64,000 bases of DNA from Valencia hispanica (GCA_963556495.2 OY747711.1:35440914-35504913); one strand, 5' to 3'. Counted from the first letter of the stretch, positions 1 through 13,392 are shown. Numbers and translations: made by a program. Notes: generated by a model not told the origin, from the letters alone.

Positions 1-1145
1 TGTCATTACAATTATTCCCATTTTATAGGTAAGGATCACAGGAAGAACTTTAAAGGTATTTAAGGGAGATAAAACCAGAGTCTTTATAATACAGCCCACA
101 CAGTGAGATTTCAGTAGCTCCCTAGGTGAGACACTCTGCTTATGCTCATTATATTTGTGTAGGGAAATGAACTATGACACCAATATTCTAGCGTAGTGGG
201 AGACAAAAGTCAAACTGACAGCACAGTCTCCAACAAGAAATAATCTAATCACAGTCAAACATATTTTTCAGTTCTCTGGAAAGCCACTCTTGCTGAACTA
301 AAAACAAGTGTCTGCCTGCTTTTCCAGCATTTCTACCTCTTTTTAACCTTCTATTATGCCATTCCCACATCCCTCCTCCTGGCTTGCTCTCCCACTGCAG
401 CCTCCACAGATGTACTTGAAAGATCTTTCACTTGGTCTCATATTAGGTGTGAGGAGTGGAGATGAAAAGATTCTTAGTATTCCGCTCAGTACACGATTTT
501 CTTTTAACTCAATGTGATTCCTTTCTTCCCCTTCGGCCCTCCAGACTACTTTTCAGAAGTTAAAGTCATAGCCCTCATGACAAAATTTAAAACAGTAAGA
601 GAAGACAGCATGAAATCTAAATGGATATCCTCACCGAGGTTCTAAATGTATGTGTCCCACTTGACTACTTTAGGAAACCCATTCTGATAGTCACCAGAGT
701 TTTCTATGCAGATATATTCCTTCACAGCCAGTTAAGAGTCAGCAATGATTTATTAACGCCCTTGCGAATCTGTCACAGCACTGGAACATGCTGAGGATTT
801 AATTATTTCTTTTAAATAAGATTTTATTTGAAAAGAAAATCTTTTCAGTTGTATTTTTCTCCACTTGGGTATGTATCCTTTAACTTTCTGGTAAATTACT
901 AAGGTTTCTAGAAGGTGGATTGTAAAAGGATTTCACAGGATTAAACCTTAAAAGATTATTTGAGGAGCAGATAATTTGTGGTATCCTCAGCCTAAGAATG
1001 CATCTGTAAACATTGGAATCCCCACAGCTGTGTGTGTGAGGATGCTGGTGCATATAAGGTTTCTCCATATGAGTGTTCAAAAACTGGTGTGAGGAGCCAT
1101 CAATCCAGCTCCCAGGAATTGACGCAGACACGAAGGAGATCAGAG
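1..1145. other. AT-rich non-coding stretch
   Basis: No reading frame with recognisable protein character, no terminal repeats and no simple-sequence tract. Short open frames near 880-1155 are of random quality. It could be intergenic or intronic. Confidence 0.6.
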
Positions 1146-1149
1146 CCAT

Positions 1150-1845
1150 AGACATCCAAAGTTCTGGGGACCCCCAGAGCAGAGGAACCCCAGTTGGACC
1201 AGCGCAGGGCTGACCGCACTCCCCCAGGAGAGGAGCAGAGGAGAGCCCCAGGGGAACATCCAGCAGTTAAAATGCAGAGGCCCTGGGGGTCCCCAGCAAC
1301 GAGGCCATGGGCTAAGCTGGCAGCCGGTTACGCCAGGGCTGGATCAGTCATGGACCCAGAAACCAGAGGCCCACCACAGAGCAGGAACAAGGCAAATCAC
1401 CCACGCTGCACATGCAGGGACAGCTCTGCTCGCATCCATGCAAGGACCACCATCTTCCGCCCCCTTCCCTCCCACTGTGCCACGCGAACGTACGCTGCCC
1501 AATCAAATGACCCCTCTGCACACAACACGACGAGGGTCCCAAGCACAATGGTGCCCGCAAGTGAGGCAGGACAATGAGCGGTGCCACGGCAGTTCCACTG
1601 ATCCCCCCAGACCTTACCCACAGTGTGAAGACCCCCCCACGCAAGAAGAACAATGCAACCTAAAGGCCAGTAACCAGCATGCCAAGCGAGCGAGTGGCAG
1701 ATGGCTCCAGACAGCCCCCAACAGCGTCCACAAGCTGGCAGGCACCCAACCACTGCAGCTGCCCAGATTCCCATCTCACCCCTTTCCCACCAGGTGAGGC
1801 AAAACTCCGCAGTCAACCCCCAACACACAACAATAATTAGCACAG
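1150..1845. repeat. GC-rich block, probable dispersed repeat
   Basis: A sharp change to GC-rich, CCAG/CCCC-rich sequence in an otherwise AT-rich region. Several frames stay open on both strands (for example 1194-1577 plus and 1397-1843 minus), which is what GC-rich, stop-poor DNA does. None of the translations has domain character, and Trp/Cys and Pro/Arg/Ser dominate according to strand. The edges are abrupt, which suggests an inserted repeat or satellite-derived unit rather than a host exon. I cannot assign the family. Confidence 0.45.
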
Positions 1846-1849
1846 TACC

Positions 1850-2690
1850 ATGAACTTTTCAGTGACACTGTTGTTGTATTTATTTATTTGTGGGTTGTGG
1901 TTGTGTAGTTCTCAGTTCGTTTTTTTTTTCTCTCTCTCTGCCGTCCTGCAGCTGGAAAAGCAGACTAGGATGTTTTCTTGTATTTTCTTTGTGACCAGGC
2001 TTTTGACTTTAACATATTTAAAGCATGCATTCTCCATGTGGTTAGAATGAACAGTTTAATAACAAACTTCAGATAGGCTTTCACAAGTGCAAAAATGACT
2101 TTAAAATCTCTAGAAATTAATTAATAATAGAAATAATTACTCTTCCGAATTAGAAAATGTACCAGAAACAGTAATAGTTTTCTTTACTGGACAAAAATTA
2201 AACAAAAATCTGAAATAACATTCTGAGAAAACAGGTAGGCTATTATTTTCTTTTCAATGTAATAATAAAATTAAAAATCAGCAGTCTCAAAAACACAATA
2301 ATGCCTGCTCCATTTTTTTGATTTTATCTTCATCCTCCTCAATCAGTTTATAGATGAATTATTATAGATTTCGTTTCCATGTGGACCTACTAGATCTTTG
2401 CCACTTTTGTCACACAAAGAAACACATACGCCAGCTCTGTTTGTCCGTAAAGCTACACTTGCGCTTTAATATCTTGTAAACAGTCGCAGCACGGTGAAGG
2501 GCAAAGTGATGCAGCGCATCACAACCTGCTGTCTTATGTCTGAAACGGTTCAGAACCATCCACTAAAGCATTTAAACGAAAAATGGGAGGAAATGTGTCG
2601 TATTGCATGCATCGCACCAGTCAATTTAAGTATGCATATTAGTCCCCTTAAAAACAATGAAAATCCGGACATTTTCATCAATCTATGAAA
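1850..2690. other. AT-rich non-coding stretch
   Basis: Poly-T runs and A/T-rich sequence without a credible reading frame. Nothing recognisable. Confidence 0.5.
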
Positions 2691-2763
2691 TCCCCCTGGA
2701 CGCCCTGGACGGCACGTGAAAAGTGGACATGTCCGGGGAAAACAGGACGGTTGGTCACCCTAC
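2690..2763. mobile_element. Probable hAT terminal fragment
   Basis: The stretch ends in ACGGTTGGTCACCCTA, which resembles the inverted terminus of hAT elements that begin TAGGGTGACCA. No matching opposite terminus is visible upstream, so only one end seems to survive. Confidence 0.35.
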
Positions 2764-3299
2764 CTAAATCTTATCTTTCTCTCCTCACTCTCCTAAATCT
2801 TCAAACTATCTGTCTCTATACTCTCCAAACTATATAAACGCTAACCAAACTCTCCTATCCAAACTCCAAACTGGCTGCAACTCTCCTACACAAACCCACA
2901 TTTTGAATGGAGCCTGAGGGGATTTATATTGCTGTCAAACCACTCCACAAACTCTGAACCACTTCCTGAAGCAGTCACGTGGTACAACCAGGCAGCGGGG
3001 CTTCAGACGTCATCGTTTTCGGTTCCTCCCCTAAATGAAGCAGGCCCCGAGGCGCGCTTTGTGGAAATGCTCCCTCCACTGCTCGACACACGCTTCGTAG
3101 CCTCGGCACACATCGTAACATCACTACTAAGAAGATGGTTGGAGCTAAATTTAATGGAGGGCAATCCTGGAAGAAAGCCTTTCAAAGACTACAAAAGGCT
3201 AGAGACTTTGACAGAAGTTCAACTAATAGTAAAAAGAAACCATGGATACAGTCATACCTACAATGAATTCGTTAGATTAGGGGCATATACTGTATCTAA
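2764..3299. other. Mixed non-coding sequence, possible old repeat
   Basis: About 2764-2900 is a CT-rich, CAAACT-rich low-complexity stretch. About 2940-3130 is GC-richer and has the look of a decayed DNA transposon. An open frame at 2929-3309 has no recognisable domain and runs into the Tc1 relic that follows, so I do not call it a gene. Confidence 0.35.
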
Positions 3300-3672
3300 A
3301 TACCCTTGAGAATCTGTGTCAGTATTTGAAATTTACTGTTGACACATGCTCTCAATCCAATCTGACTCAGGTTCTGTCATTTTGCAAAGAAAGATTTGAA
3401 AACCTTTCAGTCTATAGACATAAATTTATTGGAGACATGTCTCAGACGATTTGGAGCTTTAATCATAATGAAATATGGTTTTAAAAGTACTGACTTTGGG
3501 AGGCTGAATACATATGCATGACACACTTTCTGGATTTGTATTTGTGAAACAAATTGAAAATCCTTATTATTTTTCCTTCCACGTCATTATTATGCATGAC
3601 TATGTGTTGGTCTATTCAAGCAAATCCCTGGAAAAGTTTGAAGTTTGTAGCTGTTCAAAGGACAAAAACAGA
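3300..3672 (+). mobile_element. Tc1-type transposon relic, 3' part
   Basis: The sequence retains the order seen at the 3' end of a common fish Tc1 family: a decayed 'gagaatctgtg' stretch (the NIENLW region), then 'gctctcaatccaatctgact', then 'gggaggctgaatac' and a tail with 'ttccttccac' and 'tgtgttggtctat'. The reading frame is destroyed. The first half of the transposase and the left terminus are absent. Confidence 0.6.
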
Positions 3673-3711
3673 TAGAAGAACCCAAACTTTTAGCAACAAT
3701 GAATTAAGATT

Positions 3712-3880
3712 CAATTCAATTCAAAATTCAAAATTATTTTATTAATCCCAAAGGGAAGTTAAATGTTGTAACTCATTATGCAAGTTCCTTCAAAGATTTG
3801 TTGTAGATGCTGATGGCTGTGGGTAAGGATGATCTCTTGCAAGATGACCTATTACACAAAAAGGTGTGGTGAAAACCATT
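3712..3880 (-). mobile_element. LINE 3'-end fragment (Rex1/CR1-like)
   Basis: Read on the minus strand, a short segment encodes the pattern SSLPTAISIYN, typical of the last residues of ORF2 in fish CR1/Rex1-group LINEs. An AT-rich 3' end with a short (TTGAA)n tandem tail follows. Strong 5' truncation is normal for such insertions. Confidence 0.5.
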
Positions 3881-6800
3881 TCCTAGCTAAATCAAACTGA
3901 AGGTAGCCACAAATATTATCTTTATGAAGGACTAACTTGAATGATTCTTAGAGCTATGTGCAAATAACATTTCAGAGATGATTTTTTTCCAACATGCTGT
4001 TATATGGCCATGCAGGCTTGTCAGCTCCACACCATCTTTACTGGCAGTCTAAGCCAGCATGGCAGCTGTTGCCTGCTCCTGTAAATTTCTGCTGTGCTAC
4101 ATTACATAACCTTGCAACCCACCTACTGTTAAGCTCAAGTTCAGCTCCAGTTAAAAAAGTTGGTAGTGGTTAAAGGGAAACAAAAAACATATAATTTTTA
4201 ACTCTAAGAAGTTATTTTCAACTGGGAAATGACTATGCACCCACTCTTAGGATTTTATGTTCACATATTTCAAGAAAATCTAATAATTTTTTGCCCTGGA
4301 GTGTCAGGACTTTTTACTCTGGAACCTGAAATTGAATGCTTTGAATTAAAATACAGAAAAAACTTGAAGTGAAGCTGCACATATTGTCACATCTTCAAAA
4401 TCAATAAATTGGAATCAAGCATTTCTGATTTGGTGCCAAAGATTAGACTTTCCTTTCAGAGTAACAAGAGAAGCCTGTCTTGTTCGTCTGACATCCAGTG
4501 TCTGCTGTTCACTTTGTTATTGAAATGTGTAGTGTCATCATGCTGAGATCTAAAAAGCTCTTTGAGACCTTAAAAAAAGACTGTGCAAGCCTCTGAGTCA
4601 GCCACTCGCTTTGAAAGGATCACCAAAATATTCGTAATGAGTCACTTGCAGGATAAGGATAATGATCAAGGAGCAACGGAGAACGGGCATCTGGGTGAAC
4701 AATATCTCGAAAATAGAAAGCAAGTGATTTTTAAATCCTGTTATTTTTAATAAAGCAGTTAAAAACATCACATAGCCTATTTTGTTTTGTGGAAATGTTT
4801 GTTGAAACTCAAACGGTCGTGTTGTCCATTTTCAAATCTAATGAGATGATCTAGAGGTACTTTCTTGAATGAGGGATTCACTGTGGAAAAGCTGTGCAAG
4901 TACATGGGAATGTACATCTAATGTGCATCTGCTTTTTATATGTTCTCAAAATCAACAGCATAAAAATGTGGTTACATGGCTAAAGTAAATGTTATCAGTC
5001 AGCATAGGGTTGTAAAGAGGTATTATAGTTTTATCATGGGGTGAAAATCTTTCATTACAAAAGACTCAGACAGGAATCAAAACCACAATTAAATAAAATA
5101 TTCCATATTAATGCTATTAAGATGCACAACAATAAAACAGCAATTTGTTAACAAATTTGTAACATCCTGGTCTTCCAGGCCACTGTAGTTCTAGAAGTTG
5201 ACGTTCACGCGAGAGCCGAATAAAGCAGCGTTCTCATATCCAGTGTCAGTAATCCTAATTCCAATATATGTAATCCGCTACATGCTGCGACCAAAATATA
5301 ACAAAATTCACTACATGGTTGCTGCATGAAAAGCATGAAACTGTGTGTAACTGTCAAGGTTTGTAGGCAGGTTTTCTCACGCACACCCCTTCAGCAGCGT
5401 CCAAAGCAGTACATTAAATTTGCGGCCCTTAAGGCACTTTATAACTACTTTTGTGTTATGTTATGGATAATTGTCAATTTGGAAGACTAATGTATACACA
5501 AGCTTTTCCGTTTCATCTCCTGACATTTTACTATAACATTTCCACATAATCTTTTTTGTGAAGTGGACCTAAATACATGATACCCCCATGTAAGATATGT
5601 AAACTTTTAAAGCTGCAGAAATTGATGAAAAACATTTTTCTTATTATTAAGGTATTTAGCAAGCGAAAATATTTTTTGTAATCCTAACTGAACAAAATCA
5701 GGAAACATTTACTCCAATTTAATGTCAGTGAGAAAAGATTATGGCATTTTTAATAGGACACATAAATATTTGGTTCCAGAATGAGAAAAATTATGGAGGT
5801 CAGCATGCATATAAATTGGATTCATGTGTGATGGAAACAAACTTTTTTAGAAACACATATTTGTGACATTTGCTGTTATTCAAGGATGATCTTTGGACAG
5901 AAGGTTATGTTTATGCAGAGTCATGACAGCTCTGTGTCTCAGAAAAATACTGTTGGGTTAAAAGAGCACATATTGATCACAGAGTGCAACAATCACTTTC
6001 AACATTTATTCAGTCTGCGCTGTGTAAAATATCATCTGATACTTTGTTGAATTTACTGAATAATTAGCATGTTATTGAATTTTATTATAAAAAATGGTCC
6101 ACTGAAGAACTGGCCTTGTGATTAAATTCAATGGTGAAAAAAATGAATACATTAATTTAAAAAACCTTTCATGCCAAAAGTCTTTTTCTCAAATGGCAAA
6201 AGTATAATTACTGCAGGTAACTCCTGGAGCTGCTACTTTTACATTGGGAAAAGTGTTGGACCAACTTGAGCTGCATGGGAAGTGTGGAAGGAAAAAACCC
6301 TTTGCTGTCCACAAGGAACATTAAATAAAAACTATTTTCTGGTAATTATCATAAAGCCAAACGCCTGGGGCTCATTGATATAGGAAGCTTCTGATCAATT
6401 TTAATATTAAAAATGACTTAATCATTAAGCCCCAGGTAGGTCGTTGTGTACCAATCCCTACTTTGGCAGATAATTGGTTTTGCTTTTAAAGAATTTGAGA
6501 TAGACAGCATTTGTCGATAAACCACCTACTGTAACACCTGTCACTCGAATATCTTTGTTTCAGCATGCATTACATAAAATGAGATCAGTGGAAGCTTTCA
6601 TTAACTAAAGTTTACATGAAATGAAAGGAGTGAAGGTGTGAAAGCTATACATAAGAAAAATAACTTTGTGAAGCAGAGAGTCTATGTTTCCAATCTTCTA
6701 TGAACAAAACCTGGTTGAATCATTCCAAATGACTGTATAACAAAGTGTTTCTATAAATGGAAGGAGAAGATTTTAATTTAATAGGTTCTTTCAGCTTCTC

Positions 6801-7039
6801 CATCAATGTTACAGATGAACTGAAAAGTCAGTTCAGCAAAGTAGACAGATATTTAAACATGGACAAGCCCAACCCAGGATGCAACGTATGGTTTATTTGC
6901 TTCATTTTAAAGTTGTTATTTTTATTCATTCTAAACCAATGTTTAAAATACAAACCTGAACAAACTCTTTGTTTCACCCTAATCAAGTGGTGGCTGGGGA
7001 TACTAACTCAATGTCATGAAGTACTTTGCAAATTAGTCA
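3881..7039. other. AT-rich non-coding stretch
   Basis: No convincing gene or complete element. An open frame at 6757-7059 (100 aa) has no recognisable domain. A short inverted repeat around 6364-6435 (CCTGGGGCT ... AGCCCCAGG) stands out. Some segments, such as 4560-4720, are less AT-rich and could be conserved non-coding elements, but this cannot be judged from one sequence. Confidence 0.5.
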
Positions 7040-7440
7040 TAGTTTTAATTTTTACTTAGATTTTTGTCACGTTACACCCATAAACATTTGTACAATGTGT
7101 TGAAATTCATGAGACATATCAACACAAAGTAGTGCGATTAATTAGTAAGATTAAAGAAAAATGTAAAAAGATTAAAAGAAAATTAAGATTTAACATTGTT
7201 GTCCGGCTGAACCGTGAGCCTCCACCCAAACCTAAAACATTATTTTCTTCAAACATTGGCCTGCTTTCATATCCTTGGTGAAGAAAACCATGACCACAGC
7301 ATGATGCTGCTACCAACTTGTTTTAAGTGGGAATGGTGTGTCCAAGGTGATGTACAATATTCCACCACTTATAGCTTTTTACATATAGGTCAAAAACATT
7401 GGTTGTTTTTTTCTTCTTCATGTCTGCTGTTTTTCCTATA
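7040..7440 (-). mobile_element. Tc1/mariner-type relic, internally deleted
   Basis: It contains 'tttttgtcacgttacaccca' and 'caacacaaagtagtgc', words typical of the ends of a widespread fish Tc1-like family. The segment at 7290-7320 reads on the minus strand as the GSIMLW region of a Tc1 transposase (DNA word 'gcagcatcatgctgtgg'). No open frame survives. Confidence 0.55.
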
Positions 7441-10400
7441 TGACTTACTGGACTCTTTATATGGGACTTTGAATGGCTTTATTTAAACAACAGTTCTTGA
7501 ACACAGAGAGGTAAATTGAGAGCTTCACTTTTTAACAAAGCTCTATCATCACAAGACAGTGCTTCCATTACTGTAGATAAGGCAACAGTCCATCTATCCA
7601 TCTCCTGCTCCATCCTACTGTTACTTGCGAACAAGACATCAACACTGTAAATTACATATACATTTTTTTAATTTTATTTATATGCTTTGGACTAATTATA
7701 CAAGTTAAGTCTTCTCTTTCAAAAGAGAAGTCTACTTTATATGTTTTATGGATTAAAGGAAAGGTTAGAATGACCAAACACAGAAAAAGCACAGTGAAAA
7801 TAAGCAGAATCACATTGATTCTATGTTTGTGACATAAATCTTAAAACTGATATTAATTATATCGTGGCATATCTGATTTTGCTGAGTAGGAGAGCAGATG
7901 TATGTGTGTGACTGTGACGCTTATTGCTGTTAACAAACCAGATTTAAGCTTTGTGTAAAACTGTGGGTCTCCTGGGTTTTCAGCCTGCCCCAGGCTTTTT
8001 GTAGAAGGATCATATTTTGTCTCTATTACTGCCTTTGCTGCAGGCAGCTTCTCTCTTTGGCGACAAATGATAACATTTGTTCAGAATGACTTTGACAGGG
8101 GCTTTGTGCATCTATGGTCAGGGAAATTATTTATCCATTTGGCCAAATGAGTAATTAAATTAGAAAAAAAAAGTTTAAGTCATTCAAAGTCTGATTTCAC
8201 TTGAGTGCTGTGACATCTGTTTCATCACCATTGTGTGCTCAGTCTTGGATGAGATCTGAGCCTTCAGTCCAAGCTACACGGTAGCACAGAATCAGTGACA
8301 CAAAAGAGCTTTCAGTAGGCATTTAAATGTCCAAGGCCAAATCCAAGACTGACTAAAAGAACTAGTAAATATTTGAATACTGATTTACACACATTGGCCA
8401 TTTTATTAAATTCACCTTGCAAGTACCAGGTTGCTGCAAATGTGTCAGCTGGACTGTGAAGGCTCACAATCAGTCAACAGGACAAGGTGTTAGAAATCCT
8501 TGCAAGTTTATTTGTTCTTTGTCTTTTTTCTTTTAAAAAAAATTGATTAAAAAACATGTATTCTTTTACAAAAATTAATCCAATAAAAGATATATTAACA
8601 TCTGGGCCCAACAGAAAAATTGAGGTCAACATAAGAATACAGACCAAAAGAAAGACCTGAACTGACCCTCTAGTAAGACACACTGGGAAGCCTTTATAGA
8701 AACAACTAGACATTACTACACACATAAGGGAGGAAGAAACCTAACAAACATTCAACTAGTTAGTCCTGTGAATGAAGAAACTTGTCAAATTTCCAAAACC
8801 TACAAAGAAAAACAACCTTTGTTAATCAAAACTACTAAGCCCTGTCATTTAAACAAACAAAAAGTAAAGGAAAGATGTGACATCCCTCTGAGCTTGAACA
8901 ATAGAGCGCCCGAATCTTTCTCTGATGAATAATGATATGGAACTTGTTCCAAGTAAAACTGTAACAAAACAAACCCTATGTATTATTTAAATGGATAAAA
9001 AGACAAATATTAACACTGGGGAACTGGTTCATCCATCACATGGACATTCATGATATTTTCTTCTACCAGATCTAGATGACCATATGCATTAAGGTGCTGC
9101 CATGTGATTGGCTTTTTCCCTATTTGTGTTAACAAACAATTAAACAATTATAGCCAATAAAGTGGCTGGAGAGTGTAGAGTACTGATTTCTGAAAGAAGA
9201 AAATATGAATAAATAAATAGGTAATATTTTAAAGTAAATAAGAGTCAGTAAAATGCTCCACTTTTCCCAATGAGTCAGGAAGATTGTACTTTTTTTCAAA
9301 GCTGGGCTGAGCTTCTAACTCCATTTATAGAGGGATGAAAGTCTGTAAGTGTGCGCGTGTGGATTTAGAAGATGAGAACCTTGCAGCTTCTTTAATTAAT
9401 CACCAGTGACCTTTTGCTCTACAGATTCAACACCTTTAAATCTATCTTTATGAACTGATAAAGTATAAAGTGCATGTATGTGTGTTTTTCATTGTTAAAG
9501 ATTAAGAAAGTTAAAGTGGGGTCTGGTCATAATCATTCAAGCACGTGTTTATTTGTGAGACTCACACACTACAGAAACAGGCCCACAGTAGCTAAACACA
9601 TTCTTGTTTCCTGCCTGTAGAATCATACATTTATTCTGCATAAACAAGTAACACAAAAAGGGGAATTGCTGGCAGGATTTCAACATGCACACCTTGTTCT
9701 GTAATTGGTACACTGAGGGATCAAGGTGGAGCCGCATGATTACTTTTGCACATGAATGAGATAGAAATAAATAGAAGTGTCTGAAATTGTATCAAAAAGA
9801 CCCTGCTATGAATGTGAAGGTACACCATCAAAAGTGTTGCCTTCTCTCTGAAAACTTATTATTTATATTCAAGGATACAAGCATTTAAACCAGACATGCT
9901 GGGCCATGTTTAATTTTTAAATAAAGAGCAAAATCCTTTAGATGCCTGTTTTTGTTCTTTCTAAACTTGTAAAATAAACTATTTCTCTCAAATTTTCTTT
10001 GTAGACTTAAACTCTTTGACCCGTCTCCCTCTTCATGTCTGGTGCAGAATGGAGCACTGCGGCAGCTGCTCTGAACTATTTAGTTCTAAAAGCTGTTAAA
10101 TATTCTGGGTGTGTTATTTTAACATTGAAGCGATAAGTAGTGATGGTGGAGGAGTCCCTCACCACCACAAGGTCAATGATCAGACTCATTGAGCATGACA
10201 ATCATGAACATGTGATTTGAGATGTAAAGATGCTGACACACTGCGTCTTATCTTGCCACATATGATGGTGTAGCTAAAAACACATCTTACATCAATCTAA
10301 ACATGAAGAAATAAATCTAATCTGGTAACACAAAGCCCCATTATGTACATAAAATATGTCTTGCTCTTGTACCTTCATTCATATAGCATATTGTGTAATA

Positions 10401-10740
10401 GGATGAAAGATTTAAAAATTAACAGTTTTCTGATTGATCAGAACAAAGTATGTCCACTCCAGTGTCACACCACATGGCACCCCAGGTTGAGATATGTTAC
10501 TTTTCCTATGGTATTACCGTTTTGTTTGATGTTTACGCTGTCCATACTTAATGATCATGTAAACATCTTGGGTGGCTTAAAGCTTGATGCTCTATGAACA
10601 TTCTATGATAGTCCCAAAGAGGTCACATAAGTATTGGCTGACTTACTCGTAAATTGGTTTGGTCAGTTAATGCCACTCCAAAGTACTAAATACAGTATGT
10701 TACAGTGTCAGATGTCAAGAAAGGTGCCTATGGAACACAA
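7441..10740. other. AT-rich non-coding stretch
   Basis: No gene or complete element seen. The part around 8017-8170 has mixed composition with TAATTA-type sites and could be conserved regulatory DNA, which I cannot test here. Open frames of 60-90 codons are scattered and lack protein character. Confidence 0.5.
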
Positions 10741-10744
10741 TCTA

Positions 10745-10880
10745 GGTAATTATGTTCCAGAGGGCCCTGCGATGGACCGACAACCATCCAGGTTGTACCC
10801 CTCCTCTCACCCAATGAGCGGTGGAGATTGGCACCAGCCCCCCGCAAGCCAACAAGGATAAACGGGTATAGGCAAAGAAA
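10745..10880 (+). repeat. 3' portion of a V-SINE-type SINE
   Basis: It carries the tail module of the SINE that is more complete near 32.2 kb: 'gcgatgga', 'caggttgtacccctcctctc', 'caccagccccccgcaa', then an 'aatggatga' end. The tRNA-like head is missing, so this is a 5'-truncated copy. Confidence 0.65.
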
Positions 10881-10899
10881 GAATGGATGAATTAATTAT

Positions 10900-11757
10900 T
10901 GAAGGAATGTTCCTTAGTTCTCAGACTTGTGACACAGCAAATACATTTTCATTAGCACTCTGAGATAGTATTAATTCAGCCGACATGTAGTAACCATACA
11001 CTAACACTATATGCATTTGACACTTTTTGTTCTTTTAGTGCTGCCATAGCTAAGCGATGTGCCTAGCAGGTTTCACGTGCAGATGTAATAGTACAATTAC
11101 CTGTCATATGGCACTCAAAGCAACATCTGACAATAGCCGCAATTCCAGTTCCGGGACATTTGATGGGGAAAATCTGAGGGGTAAATAAATGCAGATCAAA
11201 AGGTAACTAGGGGTCAAGTGCCAATTTGTGTATCATTCATCCTTTCCATTTTTGATTAGACAAGAAATCAAAAAACGAAAATGTGATTTATTGGTTTTTT
11301 AATTGGATAACGAAAAAGGTCTGGCTTCTCATTTTAGTCTCGGACATCCAATTGAAAAACGGGCCGCATGACCGAATTTGATTTTAAAATTTGATTCCTA
11401 GGATGTACCATTTTCCCCCACAACTATCAGATTCTGTGACTCTAGGGGGCGCCGTTTAGCAGATTCTTTCCAAACAAACATAGTCCCACTTTGCATCAAT
11501 AATTAATGCCATTACCATCTTTTGAGGTGAACCTTGTTTTTCAAAGGCTATGGAATCGTTACATATGATAGGACCTGCTAGAATTGGTGTCCTCTGAGCC
11601 ACTGTCCTTCCATCACCTTTACACTCAGAAATTGTGAATTTTATACCTTATCTATGCACACGCCGTCACTTAAAGAGTTTCAACCCTCTAACACTTTTCT
11701 TTTATGAGTGATCAAAGGGTTGCATAATATAAAAAGGTGACATTCTTTCAGGAAGTT
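10900..11757. other. AT-rich non-coding stretch
   Basis: Nothing coding. The part at 11235-11400, with repeated 'aatcaaaaaacgaaaa'-type words and their complements, looks like an old low-complexity repeat of unknown family. Confidence 0.45.
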
Positions 11758-11759
11758 TT

Positions 11760-12860
11760 CTGACCCACATGCAGAACTCAGACACGGACTCAAGAATAAA
11801 AGTTAACAGATTTATTTAGGATGATGAGGTTCTTCAGGCTGGAAATGGGAACCCAGGAGGGAATGAGAATCTGCATGTTTGAGGAGAGCGGTTAATGGCT
11901 GGTCGGGTTTTGAGAATGCCGATATTGAATCCAGAAAACTTACCCCTCCTTTCCACCGGAAAGGCTCCTGTAAGTGGTGCATTACAGGAGCATCACGTTT
12001 CACTTGCGTATTCTGTTACTTGGCCCTTTCCACCGGGTACGTATGAGGCGCATAGCAGCAGGGAAGCAGCTGTCACCGAGGGAGCACGGAATCACGCGAG
12101 ATTAGCAAAATCACGCGTGGTTTCATCAGTAAACACAACAAGCAGGAAAAGACAACAACATGGCTCCAAAAGGTCTGTGTTTTATGTTATGTCCTTTTTA
12201 TATTCACCAATAAGTTTGATACGTCAGGAAACATCCAAAATTGCTCATTTGTGTGATGACACACAAATAAGACCCTCCCATGAGGTACTGACTTCTCACT
12301 GGGCCGGACAGGTAGTCAACTTTTTTTTTAAGTAAAGCAAATGCAAAGCAGAACGTTTCTTTTATTTAGAACATTTCCGGATGCCGAGCAGTTTGATTTC
12401 CTGTCTTCCCCTATCCAAAATGTCAAAATGTACGTGTTTCAGAGGCATACCATGTAGAAAAAAGGACTGCTGTGTATATTTAGAAAAGTGCCGCGACATG
12501 ACGCTCCTGAGACGTGGCAGACTTGGAGATGAGCGATGGAACTTTGAGGAGGGTGTTAGGTCCTGTCTGAGATCGACCGTGCAGGGAGATGGATCCAGGA
12601 AGGCCGTTACCGAGTGAGAGGATCGTTGGAGAGCGGGCAGGCTGATGAAATCCAGAGTCTTGCATGAGATGATCTGGGCTGCAGGTTCTGAGCACAGAAC
12701 TAGAAGGTCAGGAAACCCTGGAAATAAGCACAGGAGCCAATAGAATCCTGGTAGGTCAACAAGCAGGCGTCAAATGAGTGCCTTACAGCTCCTTAAGAAG
12801 CTCCTAGAATGAGGGAGTCTGATGAGCTCCAGGTGTCTCAATCAGCCTGCCCCAACTCTC
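11760..12860 (-). mobile_element. LTR-like block, probably with an internal insertion
   Basis: The left edge (11763-11820) read on the minus strand has an AATAAA-type signal followed by a stretch ending near 'tgcatgtgggtcag', as in fish LTR U5 ends. The right part (12480-12860) has the mixed promoter-like composition of an LTR U3. Between them, about 11940-12480, lies different sequence starting near 'cccctcctttccaccggaaa', which resembles a DNA-transposon terminus. I could not find its partner terminus. Boundaries and class are tentative. Confidence 0.35.
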
Positions 12861-13032
12861 CAGCAAAGATCTTCTCTGACAAGATGCCTCACTTTATACA
12901 GAAAAACACAGTCGCTCACAGAACCTAACAAAAGGAGCATCTGCTGTGACAATTGGTGACCTATGGGGGAATTAGCGAAACAGCACCACTCTGAGTCACC
13001 TAAACTGATGGTGTGATGTTTGATAAGTTTAA

Positions 13033-13392
13033 AGTGTAACTGAACCTCCTGAAAAATCATAACCCCGCCCCCAGACAACATTTGAAAATTCTACAAAGTG
13101 GGCGGTGCCAGGAACAACAGAGGGGTATGTCTGTGAGACCATGCCTGTGACACAGTCAATGCCTGTGACGTAAAGATGTACCGCTCTCCACCAATCACAA
13201 AATTCAAATGCAGTAGCCACCGTTCAACCCTAAGGGGGAAGCACAAAGACGTTTTTAGACCAAAAAGTGTAGAATTAAACAAGTTTACACCAAAATGTAA
13301 AAAAAATCCCAGAAACTGAAAGATTGCATTGGTAAATACCCATTTATACAGTTTAGAAGCAAAAAAAAAATGTTTTGGGGTTTAGTTACTCT
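13033..13392 (-). mobile_element. TTAA-flanked MITE, short copy
   Basis: The element is 360 bp with terminal inverted repeats (AGTGTAACTGAACC at the left, matching GGTTTAGTTACTCT at the right) and TTAA on both sides (13029-13032 and 13393-13396). TTAA duplication is the signature of piggyBac/Kolobok-type transposases. The element matches both ends of the longer copy at 45230-46130, in opposite orientation. It has no coding capacity. Confidence 0.8.

Noticed and set aside
1194..1843. Protein-coding gene in the GC-rich block
   Set aside because: Several frames on both strands are open at once and none has domain character.
6757..7059. 100-codon open frame MEGEDFNLIGSFSF... as a host gene
   Set aside because: No recognisable domain; AT-rich, hydrophobic second half, and it runs into a Tc1-like relic.
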